Below are positions 9,166 to 18,590 of a stretch of 64,000 bases of DNA, one piece after another. Numbering within the stretch: position 1 is the stretch's first letter; each line of letters starts with the position of its first letter. Source of the DNA: Grimontia kaedaensis. Its GTDB lineage: Bacteria > Pseudomonadota > Gammaproteobacteria > Enterobacterales > Vibrionaceae. Where the stretch lies: contig NZ_CP082275.1 of assembly GCF_023746615.1 (NCBI RefSeq), forward strand, positions 496,001 to 560,000. Direction: 5' to 3'. The translations under genes and the position numbers were made by a program. The notes under the pieces were generated by a model. The model saw only the letters and a list, made by a program, of their open reading frames with translations, had not been told where the DNA came from and searched no databases.

Positions 9166-10076
9166 CAGACACGCACGAAACGCACCACTGTGGCTTTATT
9201 GCCATCGTAGGCCGCCCGAATGTGGGCAAATCGACACTTCTCAACCGTCTGGTTGGGCAGAAGCTGTCTATTACCTCGCGTAAACCACAAACCACCCGCC
9301 ACCGCATCATGGGTGTTGATACCCGTGACGGTTATCAGGCGGTTTACGTGGACACACCGGGACTGCACATTGAAGAAAAACGCACCATTAACCGTTTGAT
9401 GAACCGTGCGGCTTCAAGCTCCCTGACTGACGTTGAACTTGTACTGTTCCTGGTGGACGGTACTCAGTGGACGCAAGATGATGAGATGGTACTGAACAAG
9501 CTCAAGAAAGCTGAGCTGCCAACCGTACTGCTGATCAACAAAGTCGATAACGTGAAGGAAAAGGGCGAGTTGTTCCCACACCTTCAGGAAGTCAGTGAGA
9601 AAATGGACTTCATCGATGTGGTTCCGGTTTCAGCGAAGCATGGCACCAACATTGACGTGGTCGAGAAACTGGTTCGTAACCACCTGCCGGAAGGAGAGTG
9701 GTATTTCCCGGAAGAGTATGTGACGGACCGTTCTCAGCGCTTTATGGCGTCTGAAATCATCCGTGAAAAGCTGATGCGTTTCACTGGCGATGAACTGCCA
9801 TACTCAGTCACCGTGGAAATCGAACGTTTTGATTACAACCCAGACACGGATGGCTTTGAAATCAATGGCCTGATCTTGGTTGAGCGTAACGGCCAGAAGC
9901 GTATGGTGATAGGCAAGGGTGGCGACAAAATCAAAACCATCGGCCGTGAAGCCCGTCTCGACATGGAAGATCTTTTCGAGCGCAAGGTCTACCTTGAGCT
10001 TTGGGTAAAAGTGAAATCCGGTTGGGCTGATGACGAGCGCGCACTGCGCAGCCTCGGTTACATCGACGACCTTTAA
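9162..10076 (+). CDS. era: GTPase Era
   Basis: Essential GTPase that binds the 3' end of 16S rRNA during 30S subunit maturation. G1 is GRPNVGKST at residues 17-25, G3 DTPG near 66-69 and G4 NKVD near 126-129. The C-terminal KH domain carries VIGKGGDKIKTIG near residue 250. The 304-residue length is typical. It starts inside the rnc stop codon. Confidence 0.98.
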   Translation: MTDTHETHHCGFIAIVGRPNVGKSTLLNRLVGQKLSITSRKPQTTRHRIMGVDTRDGYQAVYVDTPGLHIEEKRTINRLMNRAASSSLTDVELVLFLVDGTQWTQDDEMVLNKLKKAELPTVLLINKVDNVKEKGELFPHLQEVSEKMDFIDVVPVSAKHGTNIDVVEKLVRNHLPEGEWYFPEEYVTDRSQRFMASEIIREKLMRFTGDELPYSVTVEIERFDYNPDTDGFEINGLILVERNGQKRMVIGKGGDKIKTIGREARLDMEDLFERKVYLELWVKVKSGWADDERALRSLGYIDDL

Positions 10077-10108
10077 CAGCGTTATTGGCTGAGACATTCA
10101 GGAGCAAT

Positions 10109-10822
10109 ATGGAAGGCTTGCAGCGCTGCTTTGTTCTGCACTCACGACCCTATAGTGAGACCAGCCTGATTCTGGATGTTTTCAGCGAAAATCACGGGCG
10201 CGTCAGTTTGATGGCGAAAGGCGCCCGTGGTAAACGCTCTCCCTTAAAAGGGGCGCTCCAGCCTTTTACTCCTCTCTTGATGAAATGGTCCGGACGCGGC
10301 GAAATGCATACCTTGCGTCATGCTGAAGCCATGGGGCTTGCGATCCCGCTTTCAGGCAATGCTCTGTTTTCAGGCTTTTATCTCAATGAGATCTTAAGCC
10401 GGGTTGTAGAGCCTGAAACCGCGTACCATCAACTCTTCTTTGACTACGTCAATGCGCTGACTGACCTTGCTCAGCACAGCAATCCTGAGCCAGCGTTACG
10501 ATGCTTCGAACTCGCCTTGTTGGACTCGCTCGGATACGGGGTCGATTTCCTGCATTGTGCGGGTAGCGGTGAGCCAGTTGATGCATCGATGACGTATATC
10601 TTCCGGGAGCAGCAAGGTTTTGTCGCCTCGCTGATGAAAAGCAATAACCTCACTTTTACGGGCAGCGACTTAGAAGCGCTGGCAACAAGACAATTCTCAA
10701 CGGCAGAACAGTTAAAAGCGGCGAAGCGCTTTACACGCTTGGCCCTCAAGCCTTATCTTGGCTCCAAACCGCTCAAAAGCCGTGAGCTTTTTATGTTAAG
10801 AACAAGGAAATTAACGCAATGA
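10109..10822 (+). CDS. recO: DNA repair protein RecO
   Basis: RecO works with RecF and RecR to load RecA onto SSB-coated single-stranded DNA. I choose the ATG at 10109 (MEGLQRCFVLHSRPYSETS) because it follows an AGGAG site. The TTG at 10085 would add eight unsupported residues. The protein of 237 residues has the N-terminal OB fold with the typical RPYSETS(L) motif and a helical C-terminal domain. The stop overlaps the pdxJ start by four bases. Confidence 0.94.
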   Translation: MEGLQRCFVLHSRPYSETSLILDVFSENHGRVSLMAKGARGKRSPLKGALQPFTPLLMKWSGRGEMHTLRHAEAMGLAIPLSGNALFSGFYLNEILSRVVEPETAYHQLFFDYVNALTDLAQHSNPEPALRCFELALLDSLGYGVDFLHCAGSGEPVDASMTYIFREQQGFVASLMKSNNLTFTGSDLEALATRQFSTAEQLKAAKRFTRLALKPYLGSKPLKSRELFMLRTRKLTQ

Positions 10823-11550
10823 ATACCATTTATCTGGGCGTCAATATTGACCACGTCGCGACCGTTCGTAATGCGCGTGGCACCCAATACCCTGATCCTG
10901 TCCACGCTGCAGATATTGCAGAACGTGCGGGCGCGGATGGTATTACCGTTCACTTGCGTGAAGACCGTCGCCACATTAAAGACCGTGACGTTCATATTCT
11001 GAAAGACACCATCCAGACCCGCATGAACCTGGAAATGGCAGTAACGGATGAGATGGTCAACATCGCGCTGGAAGTGAAGCCGGCTTACGTGTGTCTGGTC
11101 CCTGAAAAGCGTGAAGAGCTGACCACCGAAGGCGGTTTAGACGTGGCAGGCCAGCTAGAGAAAGTGAAAGCTGCAACGGAAACGCTGACTGCAGCGGGCA
11201 TTAAAGTGTCGCTATTCATCGATGCAGACCGTGCGCAAATCGACGCAGCAAAAGCCTGTGGCGCCCCTTTTATCGAGCTGCACACTGGCCATTATGCAGA
11301 AGCGACGACTGAAGAAGACATGCAGGCAGAGCTGAAGAAAATTGCAGCGGGAGCAAGTTACGCAGACGATCTGGGTATCAAGGTGAACGCTGGTCACGGC
11401 CTGACGTACCACAACGTGAAGCCTATTGCGGGGATTCCAGAGATTTACGAGCTGAACATCGGCCACGCGATTGTAGGCCGCGCGGTATTTGAAGGCCTGC
11501 CAAAAGCGGTTGCAGACATGAAAGCGCTGATGCTGGAAGCGCGCCGCTAA
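10819..11550 (+). CDS. pdxJ: Pyridoxine 5'-phosphate synthase
   Basis: This TIM-barrel enzyme condenses 1-deoxyxylulose 5-phosphate with the PdxA product (3-amino-1-hydroxyacetone phosphate) to give pyridoxine 5'-phosphate. The N-terminal active-site segment GVNIDHVATVRNARGT is at about residues 7-22, the HLREDRRHI loop near 45-53, and the phosphate-binding motif VNAGHGLTYHN near 190. The 243-residue length is normal. It lies between recO and acpS with overlaps at both ends, as in E. coli. Confidence 0.98.
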   Translation: MNTIYLGVNIDHVATVRNARGTQYPDPVHAADIAERAGADGITVHLREDRRHIKDRDVHILKDTIQTRMNLEMAVTDEMVNIALEVKPAYVCLVPEKREELTTEGGLDVAGQLEKVKAATETLTAAGIKVSLFIDADRAQIDAAKACGAPFIELHTGHYAEATTEEDMQAELKKIAAGASYADDLGIKVNAGHGLTYHNVKPIAGIPEIYELNIGHAIVGRAVFEGLPKAVADMKALMLEARR

Positions 11551-11933
11551 TGGCTGTGGTTGGCCTTGGCACTGACATCGTAGAAATTGAGCGTCTTGAG
11601 AAAATCATTGCGCGCACCGGAGATGCATTTGCTAAACGTGTCCTGACAGAAAACGAGTTGGAAACCTATTCCAGCTCCAACTTCCCGGCTCGCTTTCTTG
11701 CCAAGCGCTTCGCAGTGAAAGAAGCTGCTTCAAAAGCGTTAGGGACGGGTATCGCTTGTGGTGTGACGTTCCATGACTTTGAAGTGACGAACGATGAGCT
11801 TGGAAAGCCTGTGGTGGATTTCTCCGGTGTAGCGCGAAAGCTTGCCGACGAGCGTGGTGTGGAGAATATTTTCCTCACCATCGCTGATGAGAAACGCTAT
11901 GCCGTAGCGACCGTGTTGTTAGAGACCAACTAG
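11550..11933 (+). CDS. acpS: Holo-[acyl-carrier-protein] synthase
   Basis: AcpS moves the 4'-phosphopantetheine arm of CoA onto apo-acyl carrier protein. The family signature VGLGTDIVEIERL lies at residues 4-16 with the magnesium-binding Asp9, and the second motif FLAKRFAVKEAASKALGTG lies around residues 49-67. The 127-residue size is typical. The ATG shares one base with the pdxJ stop (TAATG). Confidence 0.97.
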   Translation: MAVVGLGTDIVEIERLEKIIARTGDAFAKRVLTENELETYSSSNFPARFLAKRFAVKEAASKALGTGIACGVTFHDFEVTNDELGKPVVDFSGVARKLADERGVENIFLTIADEKRYAVATVLLETN

Positions 11934-11962
11934 CTTTTTTCTCCAATGTCGACCACACAAAC

Positions 11963-11990
11963 AAAAACGCCCGCAGATGCGGACGTTTTG
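11963..11990. terminator. Terminator between acpS and barA
   Basis: A stem AAAACG-C-CCGC / GCGG-A-CGTTTT with one internal mismatch and a short loop lies between the convergent genes, with A-run and T-run flanks on the two sides. Confidence 0.7.
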
Positions 11991-12001
11991 CTATTTTCGA
12001 T

Positions 12002-14746
12002 TTAATTACTGATACCCAGATAATGGGGGGATTGCTCCCGAATGTTCTGAATTTCATCCAACAATTCAAAAAGCTCTGGCTCGATGTCTTCGACCGTTGC
12101 GCCTTTTTTAAGCTGGGTTTCCAGTTCATGACAAAGGTTCTTGAGCCTTGGTACACCGCTGTAGGCGCAGCTGCCGTGTAGCTTGTGTATGACGGCACTT
12201 AAGTCTGTTTGGCTGTCTTTCAACGCCAGATGAACTTTCTCTTCGACTTCATCAAAAGAGCGAACCAGCATCTGCAACATATCCCTTGCCAAATCCTCTT
12301 TGCCTGCTGCTTGCTTCATTGCCAATGACCAGTCAATGCTGAGCGTTTCTCCCAGCTTGTTTGGCGTGATAAGCGGCGAGTTTGGCTGGGTTTCGCCACT
12401 GTGTGGGTGGGTCCAGTGATGCAGTACCTGCTCGAGAATATGCTCCTCAATTGGTTTAGTCAGATAGTCGTCCATCCCTTCATTGAGCAAGCGCTCTCGC
12501 TCACCTGTCATGGCATGTGCAGTCACGGCGATAACTGGAGTGTGCTGGTTTAGGGGTGTTTTACGAATTTCCTGACAAGCTGTCACACCGTCCATTTCTG
12601 GCATTTGGATATCCATCAGGATGAGATCGAAACGTTGCTTCTGTGCGCAGGCGAGAGCTGCTTTACCATCTGATGCCATATACACATTGGTCACGCGCTC
12701 TTTCAACAAGGCGGTGATGAGTTTGAGGTTGGCAGGGTTGTCATCCACTGCCATCACAGTAAGTGGCGCTTTGTCGGTATGGACTTCAACCGCTGGTGGA
12801 AGCAGAGCAAGGGACTGTTGCTCGCCCTGCAATTGCTCAATGAGTTTTCTCACTGATAAAGGTTTGGCAAGGCAAGCTGCCACACCGGACGCAAGCAGCG
12901 CTTCTGATAGGGGAAGCTCTGTGGTGGGCAAACAGAAGATGACCCGCTCGCTGAAGGCTTCAGCCTGTTTTGCCATAGCTATCAATGCGTCCCTTTCCGG
13001 TACATCGACGGCATCGACACAAATCAGCACAGAGGAGACGCGATCTGAAGTTTCTGGCAACTCTGCATAATCGTTTAATGCAATATCAAGATGCGCCAGA
13101 CGTTCGCGCATCATCAGTCGGCTTTCATGGTCGGGTTCAATCAGCATCAGTGATTGCCCTTGTAGAGCTTCGGCATCAATAGGGTGCACCAGTGGCAGGT
13201 CAGTTTGGATCAAAGACATGCTGAACCAGAAAGTTGACCCTTGGTGTAGACGGCTGGAGAAGCCAATATCGCCACCCATTTGCTGGACGAGCTTCTGGGT
13301 GATCACCAGGCCAAGGCCAGTACCACCATAACGACGACTGATGCTGGCATCTGCTTGACGGAAAGCCTGAAACAGCTGCGACTGCTGACGCTCAGAAATG
13401 CCGATACCGGTATCACGGATGACAAACTGAAGCTCCAAACGCTCATCTCGTTGTTGTTTGAGCTCTACGCTAACGCTGATATGGCCACGCTCAGTGAATT
13501 TTGTGGCATTACCAATCAGGTTAGTGAGCACTTGCTGGATGCGAAGCGGGTCGCCAATCACACCGGCTGGAATGCGAGGGTCGATTCGAAGGTTGAGCTC
13601 AAGGCCTTTTTCGTGCGCCATTGGCGCGAGCAGACGCATCACTTCATCCAGCGAGTCCTCAAAATCAAACGGAATATTTTCTAAAAGTAGTTTGCCGGCT
13701 TCGAGTTTGGAGAAGTCCAGAATGTCGTTAATGATGGTCAGCAGGTTGTTGGCCGATTTTTCAATGGTCTGCAGATAATCCTGTTGGCTGCTGGAAAGCT
13801 GGGTTTTCAGCATCTGACGGGTAAAGCCAATGACACCATTCAGTGGTGTTCTGAGCTCATGGGACATGTTGGCGAGGAATTCTGACTTCACCCGCGCCGC
13901 TTCCTGCGCGTTTTTCTTGGCGATATCGAGTTCAACGTTCTGGATTTCCAGCTGCTCTAAGGTCTCACGTAAATCGGACGTGGCCTGGTCGATACTTTGT
14001 TGCATCTCAAGGTGATATTCCGACAGCGAAATGGCCATCGCGTTGATCCCGTTTTTCAGGGTGTCTAACTCACCCAATAATTTGCCCTCAATCCGAACAT
14101 CGAGATGCCCGCGACGGATTCTGTCAATCATGCTTATCATCTGGTTGATCGGCATTTCGACATCTTGCAAAAGCCGATAGGCGAAAAAACAGGAAAGAAT
14201 CAAACCAAGAATCAACACTACACCGGCGGAGATGATCTCCTGATATTGCTTGAGCTTCACCGTCGAAAGATCCATCTCCATGGTGATGTAGCCAATTGGC
14301 TGCTCTTGTACCAGTGGGTTGTTAAAACTCGCTATTGCTCGGATTGGCGCGCGGAGTAGCAGCGCATCTTTAAGGTGGATGACTTCCAGTCGCTCAGGTA
14401 AGGGTTGCCCAAGGGGCACGGCCAATAAATCGAGGTTACGGTGATAGTTCGAGGTTACAAATAGATCGTTCTGGCTGGAGAACACTGCGATGCTTCGGAT
14501 GTATTCACTGTGCTGACGGTGCGTGTGCCCAATGAGGCGCCGCACATTTTCCCGGCTTTCATTGGCAAGGCCAATTTCACTGGCGATTGCCAAGGGTTCG
14601 ATAATCGCCTGTCCGGCTACAGCAAGCTGTTGTTCCAGTTCCTGATAGCGGTTTTTGATAAAATAGGCGCTCAGCAATATGCCGATGATAAGCGTCGGGG
14701 CAAGGGTTAGGGTGATTACTCTGGCGCGAAGTCCGTATTTGGTCAT
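12002..14746 (-). CDS. barA: Hybrid sensor histidine kinase BarA
   Basis: BarA (VarS in Vibrio) phosphorylates the response regulator UvrY/VarA, which drives the Csr small RNAs that titrate CsrA; csrA is also in this window. Domains in order: membrane segment about residues 10-28, periplasmic region, membrane segment about 170-190, HAMP (about 190-245), histidine kinase with phospho-accepting His296 (SHELRTPLNG), and ATPase domain (DTGIGIS, GTGLGL). A degenerate receiver-like segment (about 535-640), a receiver with acceptor Asp in LMDIQMPEMDG (about 705-715), and a C-terminal HPt domain with the His of HKLHGSCAYSG complete it. All phosphorelay residues appear intact. Confidence 0.95.
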   Translation of the reverse strand: MTKYGLRARVITLTLAPTLIIGILLSAYFIKNRYQELEQQLAVAGQAIIEPLAIASEIGLANESRENVRRLIGHTHRQHSEYIRSIAVFSSQNDLFVTSNYHRNLDLLAVPLGQPLPERLEVIHLKDALLLRAPIRAIASFNNPLVQEQPIGYITMEMDLSTVKLKQYQEIISAGVVLILGLILSCFFAYRLLQDVEMPINQMISMIDRIRRGHLDVRIEGKLLGELDTLKNGINAMAISLSEYHLEMQQSIDQATSDLRETLEQLEIQNVELDIAKKNAQEAARVKSEFLANMSHELRTPLNGVIGFTRQMLKTQLSSSQQDYLQTIEKSANNLLTIINDILDFSKLEAGKLLLENIPFDFEDSLDEVMRLLAPMAHEKGLELNLRIDPRIPAGVIGDPLRIQQVLTNLIGNATKFTERGHISVSVELKQQRDERLELQFVIRDTGIGISERQQSQLFQAFRQADASISRRYGGTGLGLVITQKLVQQMGGDIGFSSRLHQGSTFWFSMSLIQTDLPLVHPIDAEALQGQSLMLIEPDHESRLMMRERLAHLDIALNDYAELPETSDRVSSVLICVDAVDVPERDALIAMAKQAEAFSERVIFCLPTTELPLSEALLASGVAACLAKPLSVRKLIEQLQGEQQSLALLPPAVEVHTDKAPLTVMAVDDNPANLKLITALLKERVTNVYMASDGKAALACAQKQRFDLILMDIQMPEMDGVTACQEIRKTPLNQHTPVIAVTAHAMTGERERLLNEGMDDYLTKPIEEHILEQVLHHWTHPHSGETQPNSPLITPNKLGETLSIDWSLAMKQAAGKEDLARDMLQMLVRSFDEVEEKVHLALKDSQTDLSAVIHKLHGSCAYSGVPRLKNLCHELETQLKKGATVEDIEPELFELLDEIQNIREQSPHYLGISN

Positions 14747-14940
14747 GCTGTCTATTCTGTGGGAGAATTGCCGTCATTTTTCAGACATACCGTGAGTTAA
14801 ATAGTTTAACCTCACGCAGTAAGTCTACACCAAAGCTGATGGCGAGAATTCAGCAGGTTATCACAACTGTCTGACCGCCAATATTCGAATCTATGCACAG
14901 ACTGTTAGTGCGGTTGGTTGCAAAAGCTGGAACATATGTC

Positions 14941-16257
14941 ATGGCGCGTTTTTTTAAGCCACAGAAGAAAAAGACTCTTGATACTAAGCACAAGGCGATG
15001 ACTATCGCCCGTCTCGACCATCAGGGGGATGGCGTGGCGTTTGACGGCAAAAAGCCGGTGTTTGTTGCTGGCGCTTTACCGGGTGAGGAGGTATTGCTGC
15101 AGCTTACGGAAGATAAACGTCAGTTTGCCCGTGCCCGTCTTATCAAAGTCACCAAACCGAGTGCTGAGCGCATCAAACCGTTTTGCCAGCATTACCGTAC
15201 CTGCGGCGGCTGTAACCTCCAGCACTTGGGCCATCAAGCCCAGATTGATGCCAAGCAGGAAACGTTGTCCCAATTGATGAAGAAATTTGCGTCAGCGGAG
15301 CTTGAGCAAGACGCGCCGGTAATGTCTAAAGAAAAGGGTTACCGCCGTCGCGCACGTCTGAGTGTCAAAGTGAGTAAAAGTGGCGGGCTTGAAATGGGAT
15401 TCCGTCAACGCAGTGCCAATGACATTGTGACCGTCACAGACTGTCCAGTGCTTGATGCAGAGTTGAATGCGCTATTGCCGGATGTTTATAGCTTGCTGGA
15501 TGGTCTTCGTGGACGTCGTATCATTGGTCATATTGAGCTGGTGGCCTCCAATCAAGGTCGCGTGCTTTTGGTTCGTGCTATCAAACCGTTGCACGAAGAC
15601 GATCAGGCAACGCTGAAACGCTTTGCAGAACAACACGGTTTGATTTATTACCTGCAACAAGCCGATGAGGTCGTGCAGCGTGTTATTGGTGAGCAGCCCA
15701 ATTACACACTTGGCGATCTGACGTTGGCCTTTGAGCCGCAGGACTTTATTCAGGTTAATGCGGATATCAATGAAAAGATGATTGCACAGGCGCTGGATTG
15801 GCTCTCGTTAACAGACGACGATGCGGTGCTCGATCTTTTCTGTGGTCTGGGCAACTTCAGCTTACCGCTGGCTGCGAAAGTAAAAACGGTCGTCGGCATT
15901 GAGGGCGTGGAAGAGATGGTGCTGCGCGCGTCAGACAATGCGATGCGTAATCAGCAAGGCAATGCGCGTTTCTATCATGCCAATCTGGAACTGGATGCAG
16001 CTGAAACTGTCTGGGGACGTGAAAGCTACAACAAAATTTTGCTCGATCCGGCGCGTGCTGGTGCTTTAGGGGTTATGCCTTATGTGGCACAATCTGGAGC
16101 TGAGCAGGTAGTGTATGTTTCCTGCAACCCGGCAACATTAGCACGTGACAGTCAGGCGCTTTTGGAAAACGGGTATCAATTGGTTAGGTTGGGCATGTTG
16201 GACATGTTCCCACATACAGGGCACTTGGAGTCGATGGCGCTGTTTGTCAAAGATTGA
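14941..16257 (+). CDS. rlmD: 23S rRNA (uracil-1939-C5)-methyltransferase RlmD
   Basis: SAM-dependent methyltransferase that makes m5U1939 in 23S rRNA (formerly RumA). I favour the ATG at 14941 (MARFFKPQKKKTL), which fits family N-termini. The upstream in-frame ATG at 14893 would add a 16-residue extension. A TRAM domain occupies about residues 15-72. The iron-sulphur cysteines C82, C88 and C91 (CQHYRTCGGC) with a later CPVLD cysteine are present, and the catalytic Cys lies in YVSCNPATLARD near residue 392. It is divergent from barA and precedes relA, as in E. coli. Confidence 0.95.
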   Translation: MARFFKPQKKKTLDTKHKAMTIARLDHQGDGVAFDGKKPVFVAGALPGEEVLLQLTEDKRQFARARLIKVTKPSAERIKPFCQHYRTCGGCNLQHLGHQAQIDAKQETLSQLMKKFASAELEQDAPVMSKEKGYRRRARLSVKVSKSGGLEMGFRQRSANDIVTVTDCPVLDAELNALLPDVYSLLDGLRGRRIIGHIELVASNQGRVLLVRAIKPLHEDDQATLKRFAEQHGLIYYLQQADEVVQRVIGEQPNYTLGDLTLAFEPQDFIQVNADINEKMIAQALDWLSLTDDDAVLDLFCGLGNFSLPLAAKVKTVVGIEGVEEMVLRASDNAMRNQQGNARFYHANLELDAAETVWGRESYNKILLDPARAGALGVMPYVAQSGAEQVVYVSCNPATLARDSQALLENGYQLVRLGMLDMFPHTGHLESMALFVKD

Positions 16258-16267
16258 GTCGCTCACT

Positions 16268-16288
16268 GGGCAAGTATGATGGTTGCCC
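16268..16288 (+). other. Hairpin between rlmD and relA
   Basis: GGGCAA / TTGCCC arms with a 9-base loop, followed by a short T-containing sequence. It could be a weak terminator or a processing structure; no long T-run is present. Confidence 0.35.
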
Positions 16289-16318
16289 GTTTAAGGATAA
16301 GAAAAACAGGATAGTGAA

Positions 16319-18529
16319 ATGGTCGCAATTCGTGGCGCGCACCTAAACGACAATAAAGAATTTTTGCTTGAACGCTGGGTAGAAGGTCTTGCCCAGGAGG
16401 CTGCCGTATCTCAGGCTTTAACCAAAGCCTATCATCATTGCCAGACACTGGGCGATGAGCAAACGCTCGCACAGCCTCTTTGGTGTGGTCGAGAGATGAT
16501 TGAAATCCTTGTCACCTTGAGTATGGACAAGGAAACCCTGTTGGCCGCGCTGCTCTTCCCTATGGTGGAATATGACGTGCTCAGCAATGAGTTGCTCAAA
16601 GAGCACTACGGTAACAATATCGCTAAGCTGGTGGAAGGGGTTCAGGAAATGGCGGCAATTCGCCATCTTAACGCCAACAGTGAAGAAGCGACGTCTACGC
16701 AAGTGGATAATGTGCGTCGTATGTTGCTCTCCATGGTGGATGACTTCCGTTGTGTGGTCATCAAACTGGCTGAACGCATTACCTACCTGCGTGAAGTGAA
16801 AAACGAGTCTGACGAAGTGCGTCAGGCTGTTGCAAAAGAGTGTGCAAACATCTACGCACCGCTTGCTAACCGCTTAGGTATTGGTCAGTTAAAGTGGGAA
16901 ATCGAAGATTACGCGTTCCGTTATCAGCACTCGCTGACCTACAAGCAAATCGCCAAACAACTAGCAGAACGCCGTATTGACCGTGAGCAGTACATCGACA
17001 CCTTTGTGTCCGATCTACAAAGCGCGATGGAAAATTCCAACATCAACGCACAGGTCTATGGTCGACCAAAACATATCTACAGCATCTGGCGTAAGATGCA
17101 GAAAAAAGGCTTGGAATTTGACGAGCTGTTTGATGTTCGTGCTGTGCGTATCATCGCTGATCAGCTTCAAGACTGTTATGCCGCGCTGGGTGCCGTTCAC
17201 ACCAAATACCGCCATCTGCCGAAAGAGTTCGATGACTACGTTGCGAATCCGAAACCGAACGGTTACCAATCTATTCACACTGTCGTATTGGGACCGGAAG
17301 GCAAAACGGTAGAAATCCAAATCCGTACCAAGCAGATGCACGATGATGCAGAGCTTGGCGTTGCGGCGCACTGGAAATACAAAGAAGGTTCTTCTGCTGG
17401 CCGCAGTGGTTACGATGAGAAGATCACTTGGCTGCGTAAACTGCTGGCTTGGCAAGAAGAGATGTCTGATTCCGGCGAAATGCTGGATGAACTTCGTAGC
17501 CAGGTATTTGATGACCGCGTCTACGCCTTTACACCAAAAGGTGATGTGGTTGACCTGCCAATCGGCGCGACACCTCTGGATTTCGCTTACCACATCCACT
17601 CTGAAGTGGGTCACCGTTGTATCGGTGCCAAAGTGGAAGGGCGTATCGTACCGTTCACTTATCACCTTAACATGGGCGATCAGGTCGAAATCATTACCCA
17701 GAAAGAGCCGAACCCTTCCCGTGACTGGCTGAACCCAAGCCTTGGCTTTGTGACGTCAGGCCGTGCACGCGCCAAGATTAATGCTTGGTTCCGTAAGCAA
17801 GCGCGAGAGAAGAACGTCGAGGCTGGTAAAGAAATTCTCGATGCTGAACTCGCGAAGATTGGTGCCGCGAGCAAAGACGCCACGCTCGCTATGAAGCGCT
17901 TCAATGTTAACAGCCTTGATGAAGTTTACGCGGGTGTTGGTAGTGGTGATTTGCGCATCAACCAGGTGGTTAACTACATCAACTCTGTGGTCAACAAACT
18001 GACCAAAGAACAGGAAGATGAGCAGCTTCGCGCCAAGCTGGAGCAGGCTGAAACGCAGACCACAACCAAGCGACCACGCCGAGATGCTGTTGTCGTTGAA
18101 GGCGTGGACAACCTGATGACCCATCTTGCACGATGCTGTCAGCCAATTCCTGGCGACGAAATCGAAGGCTACGTAACGCAAGGTCGCGGTATTTCAGTGC
18201 ACCGTGCAGACTGTGAGCAATTGGCTGAACTTCGCCACCATGCACCGGAGCGGCTTATCGATACTGTGTGGGGCGGCGGTTATATCGGCAACTATCAAAT
18301 CACAGTGCGTGTTTCTGCATCCGAGCGAAGTGGTTTGATTAAAGATCTCACCAATGTCTTGCTGAATGAAAAAGCGAAAGTTTCTGGTATGCAAAGCCGG
18401 GTCGACTACAAGCAGCAAATGTCCATCATGGACTTTGATCTAGAGCTGAGTGACCTTGAAGTGCTGAGCCGGGTGATCTCCCGCTTGGAGCAAGTCAAAG
18501 ACGTTCATCAAGCCAAACGGCTTCGCTAA
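16319..18529 (+). CDS. relA: (p)ppGpp synthetase I, RelA
   Basis: Ribosome-associated enzyme that makes (p)ppGpp from ATP and GTP/GDP when uncharged tRNA enters the A site. The hydrolase-like N-terminal domain has lost the HD metal-binding pair: the matching site reads FP (F80-P81, in LLFPMVEYDV). That separates synthetase-only RelA from bifunctional SpoT. The synthetase domain follows (YGRPKHIYSIWRKM; NPKPNGYQSIHTVV). Then come a TGS domain (VYAFTPKGDVVDLPIGATPL), a helical region, a CC-containing zinc-finger-like segment (HLARCCQPIPGD) and a C-terminal ACT domain. At 736 residues it is close to the E. coli protein. Confidence 0.97.
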   Translation: MVAIRGAHLNDNKEFLLERWVEGLAQEAAVSQALTKAYHHCQTLGDEQTLAQPLWCGREMIEILVTLSMDKETLLAALLFPMVEYDVLSNELLKEHYGNNIAKLVEGVQEMAAIRHLNANSEEATSTQVDNVRRMLLSMVDDFRCVVIKLAERITYLREVKNESDEVRQAVAKECANIYAPLANRLGIGQLKWEIEDYAFRYQHSLTYKQIAKQLAERRIDREQYIDTFVSDLQSAMENSNINAQVYGRPKHIYSIWRKMQKKGLEFDELFDVRAVRIIADQLQDCYAALGAVHTKYRHLPKEFDDYVANPKPNGYQSIHTVVLGPEGKTVEIQIRTKQMHDDAELGVAAHWKYKEGSSAGRSGYDEKITWLRKLLAWQEEMSDSGEMLDELRSQVFDDRVYAFTPKGDVVDLPIGATPLDFAYHIHSEVGHRCIGAKVEGRIVPFTYHLNMGDQVEIITQKEPNPSRDWLNPSLGFVTSGRARAKINAWFRKQAREKNVEAGKEILDAELAKIGAASKDATLAMKRFNVNSLDEVYAGVGSGDLRINQVVNYINSVVNKLTKEQEDEQLRAKLEQAETQTTTKRPRRDAVVVEGVDNLMTHLARCCQPIPGDEIEGYVTQGRGISVHRADCEQLAELRHHAPERLIDTVWGGGYIGNYQITVRVSASERSGLIKDLTNVLLNEKAKVSGMQSRVDYKQQMSIMDFDLELSDLEVLSRVISRLEQVKDVHQAKRLR

Positions 18530-18547
18530 CAATATTCAATGTCTATA

Positions 18548-18576
18548 AGGGGAAAGCGCTGCTTTCCCTTTTCTTT
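18548..18576 (+). terminator. Terminator after relA
   Basis: A perfect stem GGGAAAGC / GCTTTCCC with a three-base loop is followed by a T-rich run. It lies just before the mazG ribosome site, so it may only partly separate relA and mazG. Confidence 0.8.
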
Positions 18577-18590
18577 TGGGCGGGTAACAG